From positions 35,779 through 99,778 of the forward strand of contig NZ_LN811357.1 of assembly GCF_001006805.1 (NCBI RefSeq): a stretch of DNA of 64,000 nt. Direction: 5' to 3'. This document shows positions 16,214 through 25,789 of this stretch, piece after piece. This DNA comes from Microvirga massiliensis. GTDB taxonomy: Bacteria > Pseudomonadota > Alphaproteobacteria > Rhizobiales > Beijerinckiaceae. The position numbers and the translations under genes are program-made. The stretch's first letter is position 1. The number at the start of each line of letters is the position of its first letter. A model generated the notes under the pieces. That model saw only the letters and a list, made by a program, of their open reading frames with translations, was not told where the DNA came from and did not search any database.

Positions 16214-16537
16214 TCACAACTCGAGATCGATTTCGCGCGCGAGTCGTTCGAGGTGCTCGCCCAGCGAGGTGCGCGCTGCGCGCCCGGCCAGTGCAGCGTC
16301 GGCGGCCTCCTCGAGGGCTGCTGCGGTTCGGCTGATTCCACTGAAGCCGAGCATCCCCGATACGCCGATGAGCTCGTGTGCGACCTGTCGGAACTGCGTC
16401 AGAGGGGCGGGCGAGCGATCGACCCCCAGGCGCTGCTCCGCATCCCGGAGGCGATCCCGATAGCCAGGCAGACGCTCCCGAAATCGTTCGCGCAGCTCGG
16501 CGAGTTTCGGGTCCAGAGAGGGGGGCGGATCACTCAT
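16214..16537 (-). CDS. Histidine phosphotransfer (HPt) domain protein
   Basis: 107 residues, a single helical HPt domain. FRQVAHELIGVSGMLGF around residues 49-65 holds the phosphoacceptor His (position 53) in the expected AHxLxGxxxxxG setting. It carries no other domain, so it is a free-standing relay between a hybrid kinase and a response regulator not identified here. It begins 38 bp downstream of a minus-strand terminator, so it has its own promoter or depends on readthrough. Confidence 0.85.
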   Translation of the reverse strand: MSDPPPSLDPKLAELRERFRERLPGYRDRLRDAEQRLGVDRSPAPLTQFRQVAHELIGVSGMLGFSGISRTAAALEEAADAALAGRAARTSLGEHLERLAREIDLEL

Positions 16538-16574
16538 GACGGCAGGGTATCATTCCCTGCCGAAGGCACGAATG

Positions 16575-16611
16575 AAAAAAGGCCCCTCCCCGGCCAAACC
16601 GGGTGAGGGGC
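16575..16611 (-). terminator. Intrinsic terminator, minus strand
   Basis: Read on the minus strand, GCCCCTC pairs with GAGGGGC and CCGG with CCGG around a short loop, followed by TTTTTT (16580-16575). It would end transcripts coming from the secreted-protein gene at 17058-17447. The rest of 16612-17057 holds a family A repeat and no gene. Confidence 0.6.
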
Positions 16612-16844
16612 AGACCCGGGAGGAGGCGCCCCGCAGGGTCACTCGTCCGCCGGAGATCGGGTCAGGGGCCCCGGCAGACGATCGCGGTCCGGCTGCGTGA
16701 TCCAGACCGCCACACCCCCTCCCTGGAAGGGAGGATGCCTTACTGTGCCCTCGGCGGACTGGGCCATGTGTGCGGACGCGCACATTGAGGCAAAAAAGAT
16801 TCGACTGTGCACGCTTCTTTCGCCTTCGGCTCAAATGGCGGAAG

Positions 16845-16995
16845 CGGGTCCGTCGCCACTCTCCGTTTCCGGCCGTGCTCCTCGCGTTCTCAGGCCCTCT
16901 TCGTCATTGCGAACGGAGTGAAGCCATCCAGGAGCGCATCCGTCGACGGGTAGATTGCTTCGCCTCCGGCTCGCAAAGACGGCTGTGCTATGGGA
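16845..16995. repeat. Dispersed repeat family A, site 2
   Basis: Contains CTCCGTTTCCGGCCGTGCTC, the inverse of the GGCCGGAAACGGAG block seen at other sites. It is followed by CGTCATTGCGAACGGAGTG, CGTCGACGGGTAGATTGCTT and a closing GGCTCGCAAAGACGG. This is the composite form of the repeat. Confidence 0.75.
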
Positions 16996-17057
16996 TGGGT
17001 GGAGCGTGCCGGTGACGACCCGCCGCAACCAGGGCCTCCTCATCGGAGCCTGCGGAA

Positions 17058-17447
17058 TCACATCCCGCCTTCTTCGGGCACCATTTTCTCGGTCGTCAAG
17101 GCGCAGCGGGTTCGGAGCGTATGCTGGGCGCTGGCGAGATCGGGGCTCCATCCCTCCACATACGCCTTCATCTGGCCGTAGCCGACGAGGTCGATGGACT
17201 GGATCCCGCGGATGCGCAGAGGGCCCGTCACATGGTCGCCCTCCGCAAAGACGAGAATGCCGTCCTCCCACGTGAGGAGGACGAACTCTCGCTCGGTGCG
17301 GACGACGAAGCTCGAGCAGAATGGCTTGAAATCCAGAACGATCGTGCCGGCGATGCTGGGATCGCTCGATCCGCTCAGGACGAGTCCCACGAAGGCTGCA
17401 CCGAAGGCACCGCCCCAGACCGCGGAACTGAGGATCAGTGCTTTCAT
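17058..17447 (-). CDS. Secreted or membrane-anchored protein, unrecognised
   Basis: 129 residues from ATG 17447, with GAGGAGG about 7 nt upstream. The N-terminus (MKALILSSAVWGGAFGAAFVGLVL) looks like a signal peptide or anchor. The mature part has two Cys and beta-rich segments such as EREFVLLTWEDGILVFAEG. No family recognised. It is isolated, with terminators and repeats downstream and a 363-bp non-coding stretch upstream (17448-17810) that holds no gene I can support. Confidence 0.6.
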   Translation of the reverse strand: MKALILSSAVWGGAFGAAFVGLVLSGSSDPSIAGTIVLDFKPFCSSFVVRTEREFVLLTWEDGILVFAEGDHVTGPLRIRGIQSIDLVGYGQMKAYVEGWSPDLASAQHTLRTRCALTTEKMVPEEGGM

Positions 17448-17810
17448 CGCACGCCTCCTCGCGACCGACTGCGAGCAGTCGCAATCGAATTTTGGGTCGA
17501 GTCGTGCGGGAGAGTCGGTGCACGCAGATCAAGCGCTCTCACCGCAAAGTGGGCGTATCCTATGCCCGAAGTCTTGTTCGATGTGTGAGTCTCCGCACCA
17601 GCCGCGCCGAAATCCGGAAATAATTGAAAAGAGATAGCGAGGTTTCCCGCGGGCTTGGCCTCGAACGCGGCTCGGAGGCGGCACTTCTGCCCGTCACCGC
17701 AATCCGAAGTCATCAAGATCTCGGAACGAACCCTTCCACGCCGCTTCCCTCTATTTCTCAAGGCTGATGACAGTTGCCTCTCGACGTCAACTATCGTCTA
17801 CTTTGCAATA

Positions 17811-20800
17811 ATGCCCCCTTCCGCTTGGGAAGCCAGGCGTCCAACACAAGGATGTTGGGCCGTGCAGACAACGGGACAGGATTCCGGAACCGATCTCGAA
17901 CGCGATGCCGCCTCGACCCCGGGGGCTGCGTCCGAAGGCGGGATCGTGTCGCCTGAGCCGAGCCTCGACTTCACGGCTCACCTTGTCCAGGCAGATCCCC
18001 TTCAAGGCGAGGGCGAGAGCGAAAGGCTGGCCGCGCTCGGCGGGATTGCGCTGACGGAACGGGCCTCCGACCCTGCCGACTCCGGCAATCCGCATCTCCA
18101 TGCCCAAGTCTATGCCCAAGCCACAGCCCCCCCTTCGACACCGGCGTCCATCGGACGGGTTGAAAAGGTGGCCGGCAGTGCGACAGCCATCCGCAACGGA
18201 GTTCCCGTCGCGCTCCATCAGGGAGATCCGCTCTTCAAGGGTGACGCCGTCCAGACCTCCTCCGGCTCATCCCTGACCATCAAACTTACTGACGGAACCG
18301 TCTTCGGGCTTTCGGCCAGCGCACGGATCGTTCTAGACGATCTCGTTTACAGTGCAGGCTCGACGACGAATTCCGCGTTCTTCGAGCTCGTACAGGGCAT
18401 CATCGGATTCGTTGCCGGGAAAATCGCGGAGACGGGTGATTTCCGGGTCGAGACGCCGGTTGCCACCATGGGCATTCGTGGAACGGCGGTACGGGTCGAG
18501 ATCTCCGCCGCAGACGGGACGACCAAGTTCTCCCTCCTGACGGAGCCGGGCGGCGCGGCCGGCTCGTTCGTCCTGTTCGACAACGCCAATCCGGCACGCG
18601 TGATCGGGAGGGTATCGAATCCGGGCGTCGCAACGGTCATCGCCATTTCCGGCGCGGCGCAGGTCAACATCACTGAGGTCGTCAAGTCGCCCGAGGAGAT
18701 CCAATCGGACAACATGTTCGTCCGTGATCTCTTCCAGAGCGTCGGAGAGCCTGGGCAAAGACGGGGCAGCGGTGAATTCAATGGGCTCTTTCCGCATCCG
18801 GAGTTGGCATTGCTCTCGTCTCCGGACAGTCCGGAACTGTCCGCGCCCATTTTTCCTCTGGTCCGTGAGTTCGCGCAGGTGCAGATCGAAACGCCCCTGC
18901 AGGACGTCGTGGCGACCGGCACGGCCATCGAGGATGGTCCGCTCGTGGCGCTCCGAGGGGCCGACGGCAGCCCGAGACACCTCCCGAGAGCGGAGAACTT
19001 GCCTGCAGGCGTCTCTTACGACGAGGCCACGGGCGCATACACGCTGGATCCCTCGCATCCGGCCTATCAGAGCCTCGGGGCCGGAGAGACCGAGACGGTG
19101 AGCGTGCGTCTTAGCACCGTCGAGAATGGCAGGACCGTACCGGTGATCCTGTCCTGGACCATTACGGGCGAGAACGACGCACCTGTGGTAACTGTGGTCG
19201 ATCCGAGAGTCGGTTCCGAGAAGGACACTCCGGAGCGGGTATCGCTCAACCTGTTCAGGGATCTGACGACCGCTCATGACATCGACCGGACCGACACGCC
19301 CGCCTTCGCGGCCGGCAGCGCCGTCGTTGCGGCCGCCGCAGGCTCCGACGCGACTGACACGTCCCTGATCAGCGTCGACCAGACAACGGGCGACATCAGG
19401 TACGACAGAGCGAGCTTCAATTTCCTCGGCGCGGGCCAATCGGCGATCTACACGATCAGCTTCGACGTGGTGTCGGGTTCTGACCGGGTCCACAAGGTGG
19501 TCACGTTGACCATCACGGGTGAGAACGACGCACCGGTTGTGAGCGCGACCAATCCGGCTACCGGCTCGGAGAAGGACAGTTCGGAGCAGGTGTCGTTCAA
19601 TCTGTTCGGCTTGGTGACCGCCCATGACGCTGACCAGACCGACACGCCTGCCTACAAGGCCGACAGCGTTCTGGTTGCTGCGGCTGCCGGCTCCGACGCC
19701 ACCGACACATCCCTGATCAGCATCAATCAGGCGACAGGTGTGGTTACCTACGACCGGGCGGACTTCAACTCCCTCGGCGCAGGCGAGGCGGCGATCTACA
19801 CGATCAGCTTCGACGTGGTGTCCGGCTCCGATACTTCTCGGCAGACGGTCACATTGACCATTGCCGGCGAGAACGATGCACCGGTGGTGTCGGTGGTGGA
19901 TCCGGCGACTGGCTCGGAAAAGGACACTCCGGAGCGGGTGTCGTTCAACCTGTTCACGGATCTGACGACCGTCCATGACATAGACCGGACCGACACGCCT
20001 GCCTTCGCGGCCGGCAGCGCCGTCGTCGCGGCGGTTGCAGGCTCAGACACTACCGACGCAGGGCTGATCAGCGTCGACCAGACAACGGGCCAGATCAGCT
20101 ACGACCGCGCGGATTTCAATTTTCTCGGCGCGGGCGAGTCGGCGATCTACGGCATCGGCTTCGACGTGGTGTCGGGCCCGGACCGGATCCACAAGGTCGT
20201 CACGCTGACCATCACGGGCGAGAACGATGCACCGGTCGCAAAACCGGATGACTTTCGCGGAATTCACGAGACCGCGCCGACGACGCTCGACGTCCTGTCC
20301 AACGATTTGGACACCGACGGCGACAGGCTGACGATCACGCACTGGACGCAGCCGCGCGAAGGCTTGGTATTCCTCAACTCTTCCGGGGAGCTGGTTTTCG
20401 ATCCGGGAAAGGACTTCGAGGCGCTCAGCGCGAACCAGACCGCGACCGTATCGTTCGACTACACGATCTCGGACGGATCGGGCGGAACTTCCACTGCGAC
20501 AACGACGGTGCAGGTCGAAGGTTCGGGTCAATTCACGTCGCCGCTCCACTCTGCCGTTGCAACCGGAACCTTCCCCTTCAACGGTCAATCCGTGTCGATC
20601 CAACTCGAGGCGCCGGAGCGCACGACGACGTCGAACGCGGATGTCGGTCTCGATATCGGCTTCGGCGCCCAGCGCCCCATGAACATCCTCTACGTCGTGG
20701 ATATTTCCGGGAGCACGGGCAATGCATTCGAGGGGACTCCTACGGGAGATCTCAACGGGGACGGAAGATCGAACACGATCCTCGACGCCGAGATCGACGG

Positions 20801-21512
20801 ATTGATCAAGCTGACGGAGCAGGTTCGAAGTCTCGGCCTCTCTCCGGCCGACGTCACGGTCACGGTGATCCCGTTCGACAGCAGCGCCGATCCCGCCAGC
20901 AACCAGACGCCCTCGGCCTCATTCGGTCTCGGAACGTCCGGTGACGAAACGGTCGCGAATTTCCTGAAAAGCCTCAGCATCGGCGGAGGCACGAATTTTG
21001 AGAACGCATTGCAGGCGGCCGTCGAGAGGCTCCATGTGCTCGATCCGGAGCAAAACGAGAACAATGTCCTCTATTTCCTTTCCGACGGATTCGGGAGCAG
21101 CTCCTTCGCCGACGAGGTGAAAACCTTGGAGTCGACGTTCGACACGCAGATCGCAGCCGTCGGCATCGGCGAGGACGCGCGTCTCGATCTCCTCGACCGG
21201 ATCGACAATACGGGAGGGAGCGAACGCGTGACGTCCACCGACGAGCTCAATGCGACCCTGGTCGGAACTTTCCGGCCGGGTGAGGTCGTCGATCTGCAGA
21301 TCTTCGTGAACGGACGGGAGCTTCCGGGCGTCGGACCGGAGGACCTCGTCCAGACGGAAAACGGCTTGGCGCTCGACGCCAGCGCCGCGGGCCTGTCGCT
21401 GCATGCAGGAGAAATCAACAAGGTCCTCGCATCCGTGACGTTCACGGACGGCGTGTCACTCACCACGCAGCTCGACATCACCGGGGCTTTGCCGTGGTCG
21501 ACCGATCTGTAA
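17811..21512 (+). CDS. FecR-domain, VCBS-repeat and vWA-domain large protein
   Basis: 1233 residues from ATG 17811; GTG 17862 with AAGGA 9 nt upstream is an equally good start. Order: a FecR-type domain around residues 110-250 (GRVEKVAGSATAIRNG, LFKGDAVQT, VETPVATMGIRGTAVRVE); VCBS/cadherin-like repeats around 345-910 with three near-identical tandem units of 116-117 residues (DNA 19176-20225); and a von Willebrand A domain from about 957 with the MIDAS motif VVDISGSTG. There is no clear N-terminal signal or RTX tail, so export is unproven. The likely role is adhesive or signal-sensing at the surface. It is 40 bp upstream of a CHASE2 cyclase, a pairing seen in other bacteria. Confidence 0.85.
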   Translation: MPPSAWEARRPTQGCWAVQTTGQDSGTDLERDAASTPGAASEGGIVSPEPSLDFTAHLVQADPLQGEGESERLAALGGIALTERASDPADSGNPHLHAQVYAQATAPPSTPASIGRVEKVAGSATAIRNGVPVALHQGDPLFKGDAVQTSSGSSLTIKLTDGTVFGLSASARIVLDDLVYSAGSTTNSAFFELVQGIIGFVAGKIAETGDFRVETPVATMGIRGTAVRVEISAADGTTKFSLLTEPGGAAGSFVLFDNANPARVIGRVSNPGVATVIAISGAAQVNITEVVKSPEEIQSDNMFVRDLFQSVGEPGQRRGSGEFNGLFPHPELALLSSPDSPELSAPIFPLVREFAQVQIETPLQDVVATGTAIEDGPLVALRGADGSPRHLPRAENLPAGVSYDEATGAYTLDPSHPAYQSLGAGETETVSVRLSTVENGRTVPVILSWTITGENDAPVVTVVDPRVGSEKDTPERVSLNLFRDLTTAHDIDRTDTPAFAAGSAVVAAAAGSDATDTSLISVDQTTGDIRYDRASFNFLGAGQSAIYTISFDVVSGSDRVHKVVTLTITGENDAPVVSATNPATGSEKDSSEQVSFNLFGLVTAHDADQTDTPAYKADSVLVAAAAGSDATDTSLISINQATGVVTYDRADFNSLGAGEAAIYTISFDVVSGSDTSRQTVTLTIAGENDAPVVSVVDPATGSEKDTPERVSFNLFTDLTTVHDIDRTDTPAFAAGSAVVAAVAGSDTTDAGLISVDQTTGQISYDRADFNFLGAGESAIYGIGFDVVSGPDRIHKVVTLTITGENDAPVAKPDDFRGIHETAPTTLDVLSNDLDTDGDRLTITHWTQPREGLVFLNSSGELVFDPGKDFEALSANQTATVSFDYTISDGSGGTSTATTTVQVEGSGQFTSPLHSAVATGTFPFNGQSVSIQLEAPERTTTSNADVGLDIGFGAQRPMNILYVVDISGSTGNAFEGTPTGDLNGDGRSNTILDAEIDGLIKLTEQVRSLGLSPADVTVTVIPFDSSADPASNQTPSASFGLGTSGDETVANFLKSLSIGGGTNFENALQAAVERLHVLDPEQNENNVLYFLSDGFGSSSFADEVKTLESTFDTQIAAVGIGEDARLDLLDRIDNTGGSERVTSTDELNATLVGTFRPGEVVDLQIFVNGRELPGVGPEDLVQTENGLALDASAAGLSLHAGEINKVLASVTFTDGVSLTTQLDITGALPWSTDL
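19176..20225 (+). repeat. Three tandem 116-117-residue repeats inside the FecR/vWA gene
   Basis: Units begin at 19176, 19527 and 19875, each opening with DAPVV and closing with VTLTI(T/A)GEN. Units one and three are the most alike. Such recent tandem copies can expand or contract by recombination. Confidence 0.85.
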
Positions 21513-21552
21513 GCCGCAGTCGTCGAGTCGACTGCCCCACGACGGGATCGCC

Positions 21553-23772
21553 ATGAGACGAATGGCGCAAGCGCTGCAGCTCTTCGGGGTGGGTCGCATC
21601 GTCGCCCTGCTGCTGTTGTTCGACTGGCTGATTCTTCGCGTGTGGGATCCCGCTCCGCTCGACGCGCTGCGCCACAAGGCCTTCGACGTCTACCAGATCG
21701 TCCAGCCGCGTCCGGTCGGAAACGAGTCCGTCGTGATCGTGGACATCGACGAGGCCAGTCTGGAGGCGATCGGCCAATGGCCCTGGCCGCGCACGATCGT
21801 GGCAGATCTCGTCGAGGCGATCTCGAAGGCCGGTGCGGCAATCATCGCCTTCGACGTTCTTTTTCCCGAGCCGGATCGGACCTCGCCCGCAATTGCCGCC
21901 GCCACGTATCGCGAGCTCGATCAGGACACGCGCGAGAAGCTGCGAAGGCTTCCGAGCAACGACGACATTCTCGCGAGCGCTATTCGCAGGTCGACGGTCG
22001 TTCTCGGGCAGTCGGGCTATCGGGACGCGGCCGTGAAGCAGAAGGCCGAGGCCCCGGAACAGACCGGCTTCGTCACGATAGGTCTCGATCCGCGGCAATT
22101 CCTCGTGTCATTCCCGCATCTGCTTCGGAACGTGCCCCAGCTCGAAGAGGCCGCACAGGGCCGCGGCCTCTTCTCGATCAAGGCAGAAGATGACGGGATG
22201 GTCCGCCGGGTCCCGCTGGTCGCGCTGGCGGGCGGCATCATGGTCCCCTCGCTCGCTCTCGACGTCATCCGCCTGATGACCGGATCAGGTGCGATCGCGG
22301 TCAAGACGGGTATCGCCGGGATCGAATGGGTCGGCGTTCAGGGCCTGAACATTCCGACGGACCCGAAAGGGCGAACGTGGATCCATTTCGCGCGCTACGG
22401 CCCGGACAAATACGTCTCCGCCCTGGCTCTCCTGCAGGGAAAGGTCCCGCCGGAGCGACTCGCCGGCAAGGTCGTGCTGATCGGCACGTCGGCCGTCGGA
22501 TTGTTCGATCTCAAGACCACACCCGTGAATCCGGTGATGCCCGGCGTGGAGCTGCACGCCCAGCTTCTCGAGGGCGTCACCGCCGGTCAGACCCTGAACC
22601 GCCCGGCCTATACGACGCTCATCGAAATCTGCACGGCCATCGTCCTGAGCCTCGCGCTGATCGCACTTGCCCCCAATTTGGGCGGGCTGCCGCTTTTCAT
22701 GATGGGCGGTGTCATCGCGGCCTCGACGATCGTGCTGTCCCTGGCCGCGTTCCTGCGCCTGCATCTTCTGCTGGATTACACCTTCCCGCTGATTGCGAGC
22801 TTCTCGGTCTATCTCCTGCTCGTGTTCACGAATTACGTTCAGGCCGCGGCCGATCGGCGGCAGATCCGCTCGGCTTTCAGCCAATACATTTCGCCGGCGC
22901 TCGTGGAACAGCTCGCGCGTTCCCCCGAAAAGCTGGTGCTCGGCGGCGAGCACCGCGAGATGACCATCATGTTCTCGGATCTGCGTGGTTTCACGGCGGT
23001 GGCCGAGTCCTACCATGACGACCCGCAGGGCCTGACGACCCTGATGAACAGGCTGCTGACCCCGCTCACCAACGTCGTGATCGATCGCAGCGGCACGATC
23101 GACAAGTATATGGGCGACTGCATCATGGCGTTCTGGAATGCGCCTCTCGACGATCCGGCGCACGAGGCCAATGCCTGCGATGCCGCTCTTGCGATGGTCG
23201 AGTGCCTCGCGCGGCTCAACGAGCAGCGCGCGCAGGAGGCTGCCGAGGCGAATCAGCCATTCCTGCCGCTGAGAATGGGGATCGGTATCAATTCCGGCCC
23301 GTGCGTGGTCGGCAACATGGGATCCGATCTGCATTTCAACTATTCGGTGCTCGGAGACACGGTCAATCTGGCATCGCGCCTGGAAAACCAGTGCACGCGC
23401 TACGGCGTGGCGGTCATCGCGGGCGAGCGGACGGCGCGGGCCGTTGCCGGGCGTTTCGCCGCCTTGGAACTGGATCGGCTGCAGCTTAAGGGAAAGAGCA
23501 GACCGGAACGCATCTTCACCATTCTCGGGCGTTCCGATACGGCCGCGAGCCCCACGTTCGATCGCCTCTCGAACCTGAACCGGTCCATGCTGTCCTTCTA
23601 CCGCTCACGGGATTGGGCGAGGGCGCTCGAGACCATCATCCTGTGCCGCGAGGCCGGGAGAGGCTTCGGGCTGGACGAATACTACGCTTTGTTCGTGACC
23701 CGGATCCGCAGCCTGATCGACACCCCGCCGTCTGAGCAATGGGAGGGGGTCACGGTGCTGGACGCGAAGTGA
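21553..23772 (+). CDS. CHASE2-domain class III adenylate cyclase
   Basis: 739 residues. A first membrane segment (residues 10-28) is followed by a periplasmic CHASE2 sensor domain (SVVIVDIDEASLEAIGQWPWPR, then FLVSFP and a large loop to about 350). Three more membrane helices follow (about 355-430). The cytoplasmic cyclase domain has IMFSDLRGFT (metal Asp), KYMGDCIMAFW (adenine-type Lys and second Asp) and NLASRLE. The expected product is cAMP. The start is the first of several ATG/Met options. The 40-bp gap from the FecR/vWA gene implies cotranscription, so that protein may provide the stimulus. A Crp/Fnr-type regulator lies at 40582, but no direct link is shown. Confidence 0.9.
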   Translation: MRRMAQALQLFGVGRIVALLLLFDWLILRVWDPAPLDALRHKAFDVYQIVQPRPVGNESVVIVDIDEASLEAIGQWPWPRTIVADLVEAISKAGAAIIAFDVLFPEPDRTSPAIAAATYRELDQDTREKLRRLPSNDDILASAIRRSTVVLGQSGYRDAAVKQKAEAPEQTGFVTIGLDPRQFLVSFPHLLRNVPQLEEAAQGRGLFSIKAEDDGMVRRVPLVALAGGIMVPSLALDVIRLMTGSGAIAVKTGIAGIEWVGVQGLNIPTDPKGRTWIHFARYGPDKYVSALALLQGKVPPERLAGKVVLIGTSAVGLFDLKTTPVNPVMPGVELHAQLLEGVTAGQTLNRPAYTTLIEICTAIVLSLALIALAPNLGGLPLFMMGGVIAASTIVLSLAAFLRLHLLLDYTFPLIASFSVYLLLVFTNYVQAAADRRQIRSAFSQYISPALVEQLARSPEKLVLGGEHREMTIMFSDLRGFTAVAESYHDDPQGLTTLMNRLLTPLTNVVIDRSGTIDKYMGDCIMAFWNAPLDDPAHEANACDAALAMVECLARLNEQRAQEAAEANQPFLPLRMGIGINSGPCVVGNMGSDLHFNYSVLGDTVNLASRLENQCTRYGVAVIAGERTARAVAGRFAALELDRLQLKGKSRPERIFTILGRSDTAASPTFDRLSNLNRSMLSFYRSRDWARALETIILCREAGRGFGLDEYYALFVTRIRSLIDTPPSEQWEGVTVLDAK

Positions 23773-24089
23773 GTGGGCTCACCCGGGGCCGGGCCTCCAT
23801 TCGGGAGGTGCGCGGGGGCGCCGCATCCCGGCCGGACGTCCATGGAAAGCCTGGAAATATCCGCGAAAGCACTCTTTTGGCTTGACGAGAGCACGGGAGA
23901 GGCCCATTTCGGACCTGTCCGCGCCCTCCGTCCGAGCGACCGGTGCGGCTCCACTGGAACCCTGAACGAAATGCCAAGCGACAGTCACAGTCGATCGACC
24001 GTGCCGTCATGGGCCTTCGTGGACGCCTGATCGCCTGATCGGCTCACCCACGACCGGCCCGTGGCGGCTGGTCGAACACGAGGTGAGCC

Positions 24090-24317
24090 ATGATCTTCCC
24101 GAACTCCTCCTCCCGGGTCATCCGCGCGGATACGGTGGCCCATCCACGGGACCGCAGCGTCGCCGCGATCCTTTTCGTCCTGCTGGCGCTCGTCTTTGCG
24201 CCCGTGGTCGGCCTGCACGTCGCGATGGCCGCATTCGGGCCTGGCCAAGCGGCCTCGGCCGAGCAGGGCCGCGCCGTGCCGATAGCCAAGCCGTCCACCA
24301 GACTCGCCCACGGCTGA
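24090..24317 (+). CDS. Small single-pass membrane protein, unrecognised
   Basis: 75 residues from ATG 24090 with GAGG 6 nt upstream. One hydrophobic segment (VAAILFVLLALVFAPVVGLHVAMA) sits in the middle, with a basic N-terminus and a short tail. It lies 22 bp before corA on the same strand and may be its partner. The 317 bp before it (23773-24089) hold only short GC-rich hairpins, no gene. Confidence 0.5.
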   Translation: MIFPNSSSRVIRADTVAHPRDRSVAAILFVLLALVFAPVVGLHVAMAAFGPGQAASAEQGRAVPIAKPSTRLAHG

Positions 24318-24339
24318 GCCGAGCGGGAGAGCCGATCCG

Positions 24340-25332
24340 ATGGTGCGCTTCTACGGCCTGCGCCAGAACCGCCTTGCGCGTCTCGAGCAGGCGTCCGTCT
24401 CGCGCGTGCCGAAGCCTGACGACGTGGTGTGGATCGACCTCTTCGAGCCGTCGCCGGAGGACAAGCAGGCCGTCGAGACCCTGCTCGGGCTGGAAATTCC
24501 GACCCGCCAGGAAATGGCCGAGATCGAGGAATCGGCGCGGCTCTACGAGGAAAATGGTGCGCTCGTCATGACGGCGGTCGTCATCTGCGGCGCCGGCGAG
24601 GGCAGGCCCTTCCGGACGCAGGTCACCTTCGTGCTGACGCGGACGCATCTCGTGTCGCTGCGCTACGCCGACCCGGCCCCGTTCCGCACCTTCGAGGCGC
24701 GATTTCAGCGCCAGCCCGAAGTCTACGTGACGAGCGACCGCATCTTCGTCTCGCTCCTCGAGAGCATCGTCGAGCGGGCCGCCGACGTGCTGGAGCTGGT
24801 GGCCGCCGACCTGAACGAGGTCTCGACCAGGCTCTTCATCGAGGAGGAGCCGCAACACAGGCGGAGCAAGAGCATCGAGGACGAGCTGCAGGCGCTGATC
24901 AGGCGGCTCGGGCGCAAGAACATGATGGTCTCGATCCTGCGCGAGAGCCTGCTCTCGCTCTCCCGGCTCGTGCCCTTCCTGCGCCAGGGCGCAGGAGACT
25001 GGCTCACCAACGGCAACCCGGCGCGCCTGAAGCAGCTCGACCGCGACCTCCGCTCGCTCACGGCCTATGAAGGGCAGCTCTCCTCCGAGATCGTGTATCT
25101 GCACGACGCGACGCTCGGCCTGATCAATCTCGATCAGAACCGGATCATCAAGGTCTTCTCCGTCGCAGCGGTTCTCTTCCTGCCGCCGACCGTGGTAGGC
25201 ACGATCTACGGCATGAACTTCGAGTCAATGCCGGAACTGAAGTGGTTCTTCGGCTATCCGTTTGCGCTCGGCCTGATGATTCTGTCTGCCGTGCTGCCGT
25301 ACCACTGGTTCAAGCGGAAAGGGTGGCTCTGA
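24340..25332 (+). CDS. corA: CorA-family divalent cation transporter
   Basis: 330 residues. A long cytoplasmic N-terminal domain is followed by two C-terminal membrane helices. The signature GMN is in TIYGMNFESMPELKW around residue 290, and the basic C-terminus ends FKRKGWL as in CorA. The usual function is Mg2+ (also Co2+/Ni2+) uptake. GGGAG precedes the ATG. Downstream is a 457-bp repeat-filled gap. Confidence 0.93.
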   Translation: MVRFYGLRQNRLARLEQASVSRVPKPDDVVWIDLFEPSPEDKQAVETLLGLEIPTRQEMAEIEESARLYEENGALVMTAVVICGAGEGRPFRTQVTFVLTRTHLVSLRYADPAPFRTFEARFQRQPEVYVTSDRIFVSLLESIVERAADVLELVAADLNEVSTRLFIEEEPQHRRSKSIEDELQALIRRLGRKNMMVSILRESLLSLSRLVPFLRQGAGDWLTNGNPARLKQLDRDLRSLTAYEGQLSSEIVYLHDATLGLINLDQNRIIKVFSVAAVLFLPPTVVGTIYGMNFESMPELKWFFGYPFALGLMILSAVLPYHWFKRKGWL

Positions 25333-25334
25333 CG

Positions 25335-25755
25335 TCACTCTGTCGCGTCGTTGCGAGACGGAGGCGGGGCGAATTATCCGAAGACGGGTAGATTGCTTCA
25401 CTGCGTTCGCAATGAAGAAGAGGGTGTGAAGACGGGCAGTGCAGAGCCGGAACCGGCATGAACTCGCAGTGACGAAGAGGGTCTGAGGGCGGGCGGTGCA
25501 GGGCCGGAAACGGAGTAGCGCCGGACCCACTGCCGTCCTTGCGAGTCGCAGGCACGATGCACTGCCACTTCCGCCACACCTCCGTCTTTGTGCGCCGCAG
25601 GCGCGATGCACCACCCATCCCGCCGCACATCGTCATTGCGAGCCGCGGGCCGTGTGCACAGCCCTTTCCACCGCCTCACCGTCATTGCGAACGAAGTGAA
25701 GCAATCTACCCGTCGACGGATGCGCACCCGGATTGCATCACTCCATTCGCAACGC
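25335..25755. repeat. Dispersed repeat family A, site 3 (several units)
   Basis: At least four partial or full units in tandem and mixed orientation. They include TAGATTGCTTCACTGCGTTC, GCCGGAAACGGAGTAGCGCC, CGTCCTTGCGAGTCGCAGGC and CGTCATTGCGAACGAAGTG. It fills the gap 25333-25789 between corA and the phage-derived block. Confidence 0.8.
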
Positions 25756-25789
25756 CGGTGGGAATACACAAAACACACTCACCGAACTC

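Noticed and set aside
25335..25755. Possible CRISPR array
   Set aside because: Repeat units vary in length and orientation, are imperfect, and no spacers of constant length lie between them; no cas genes in the window.
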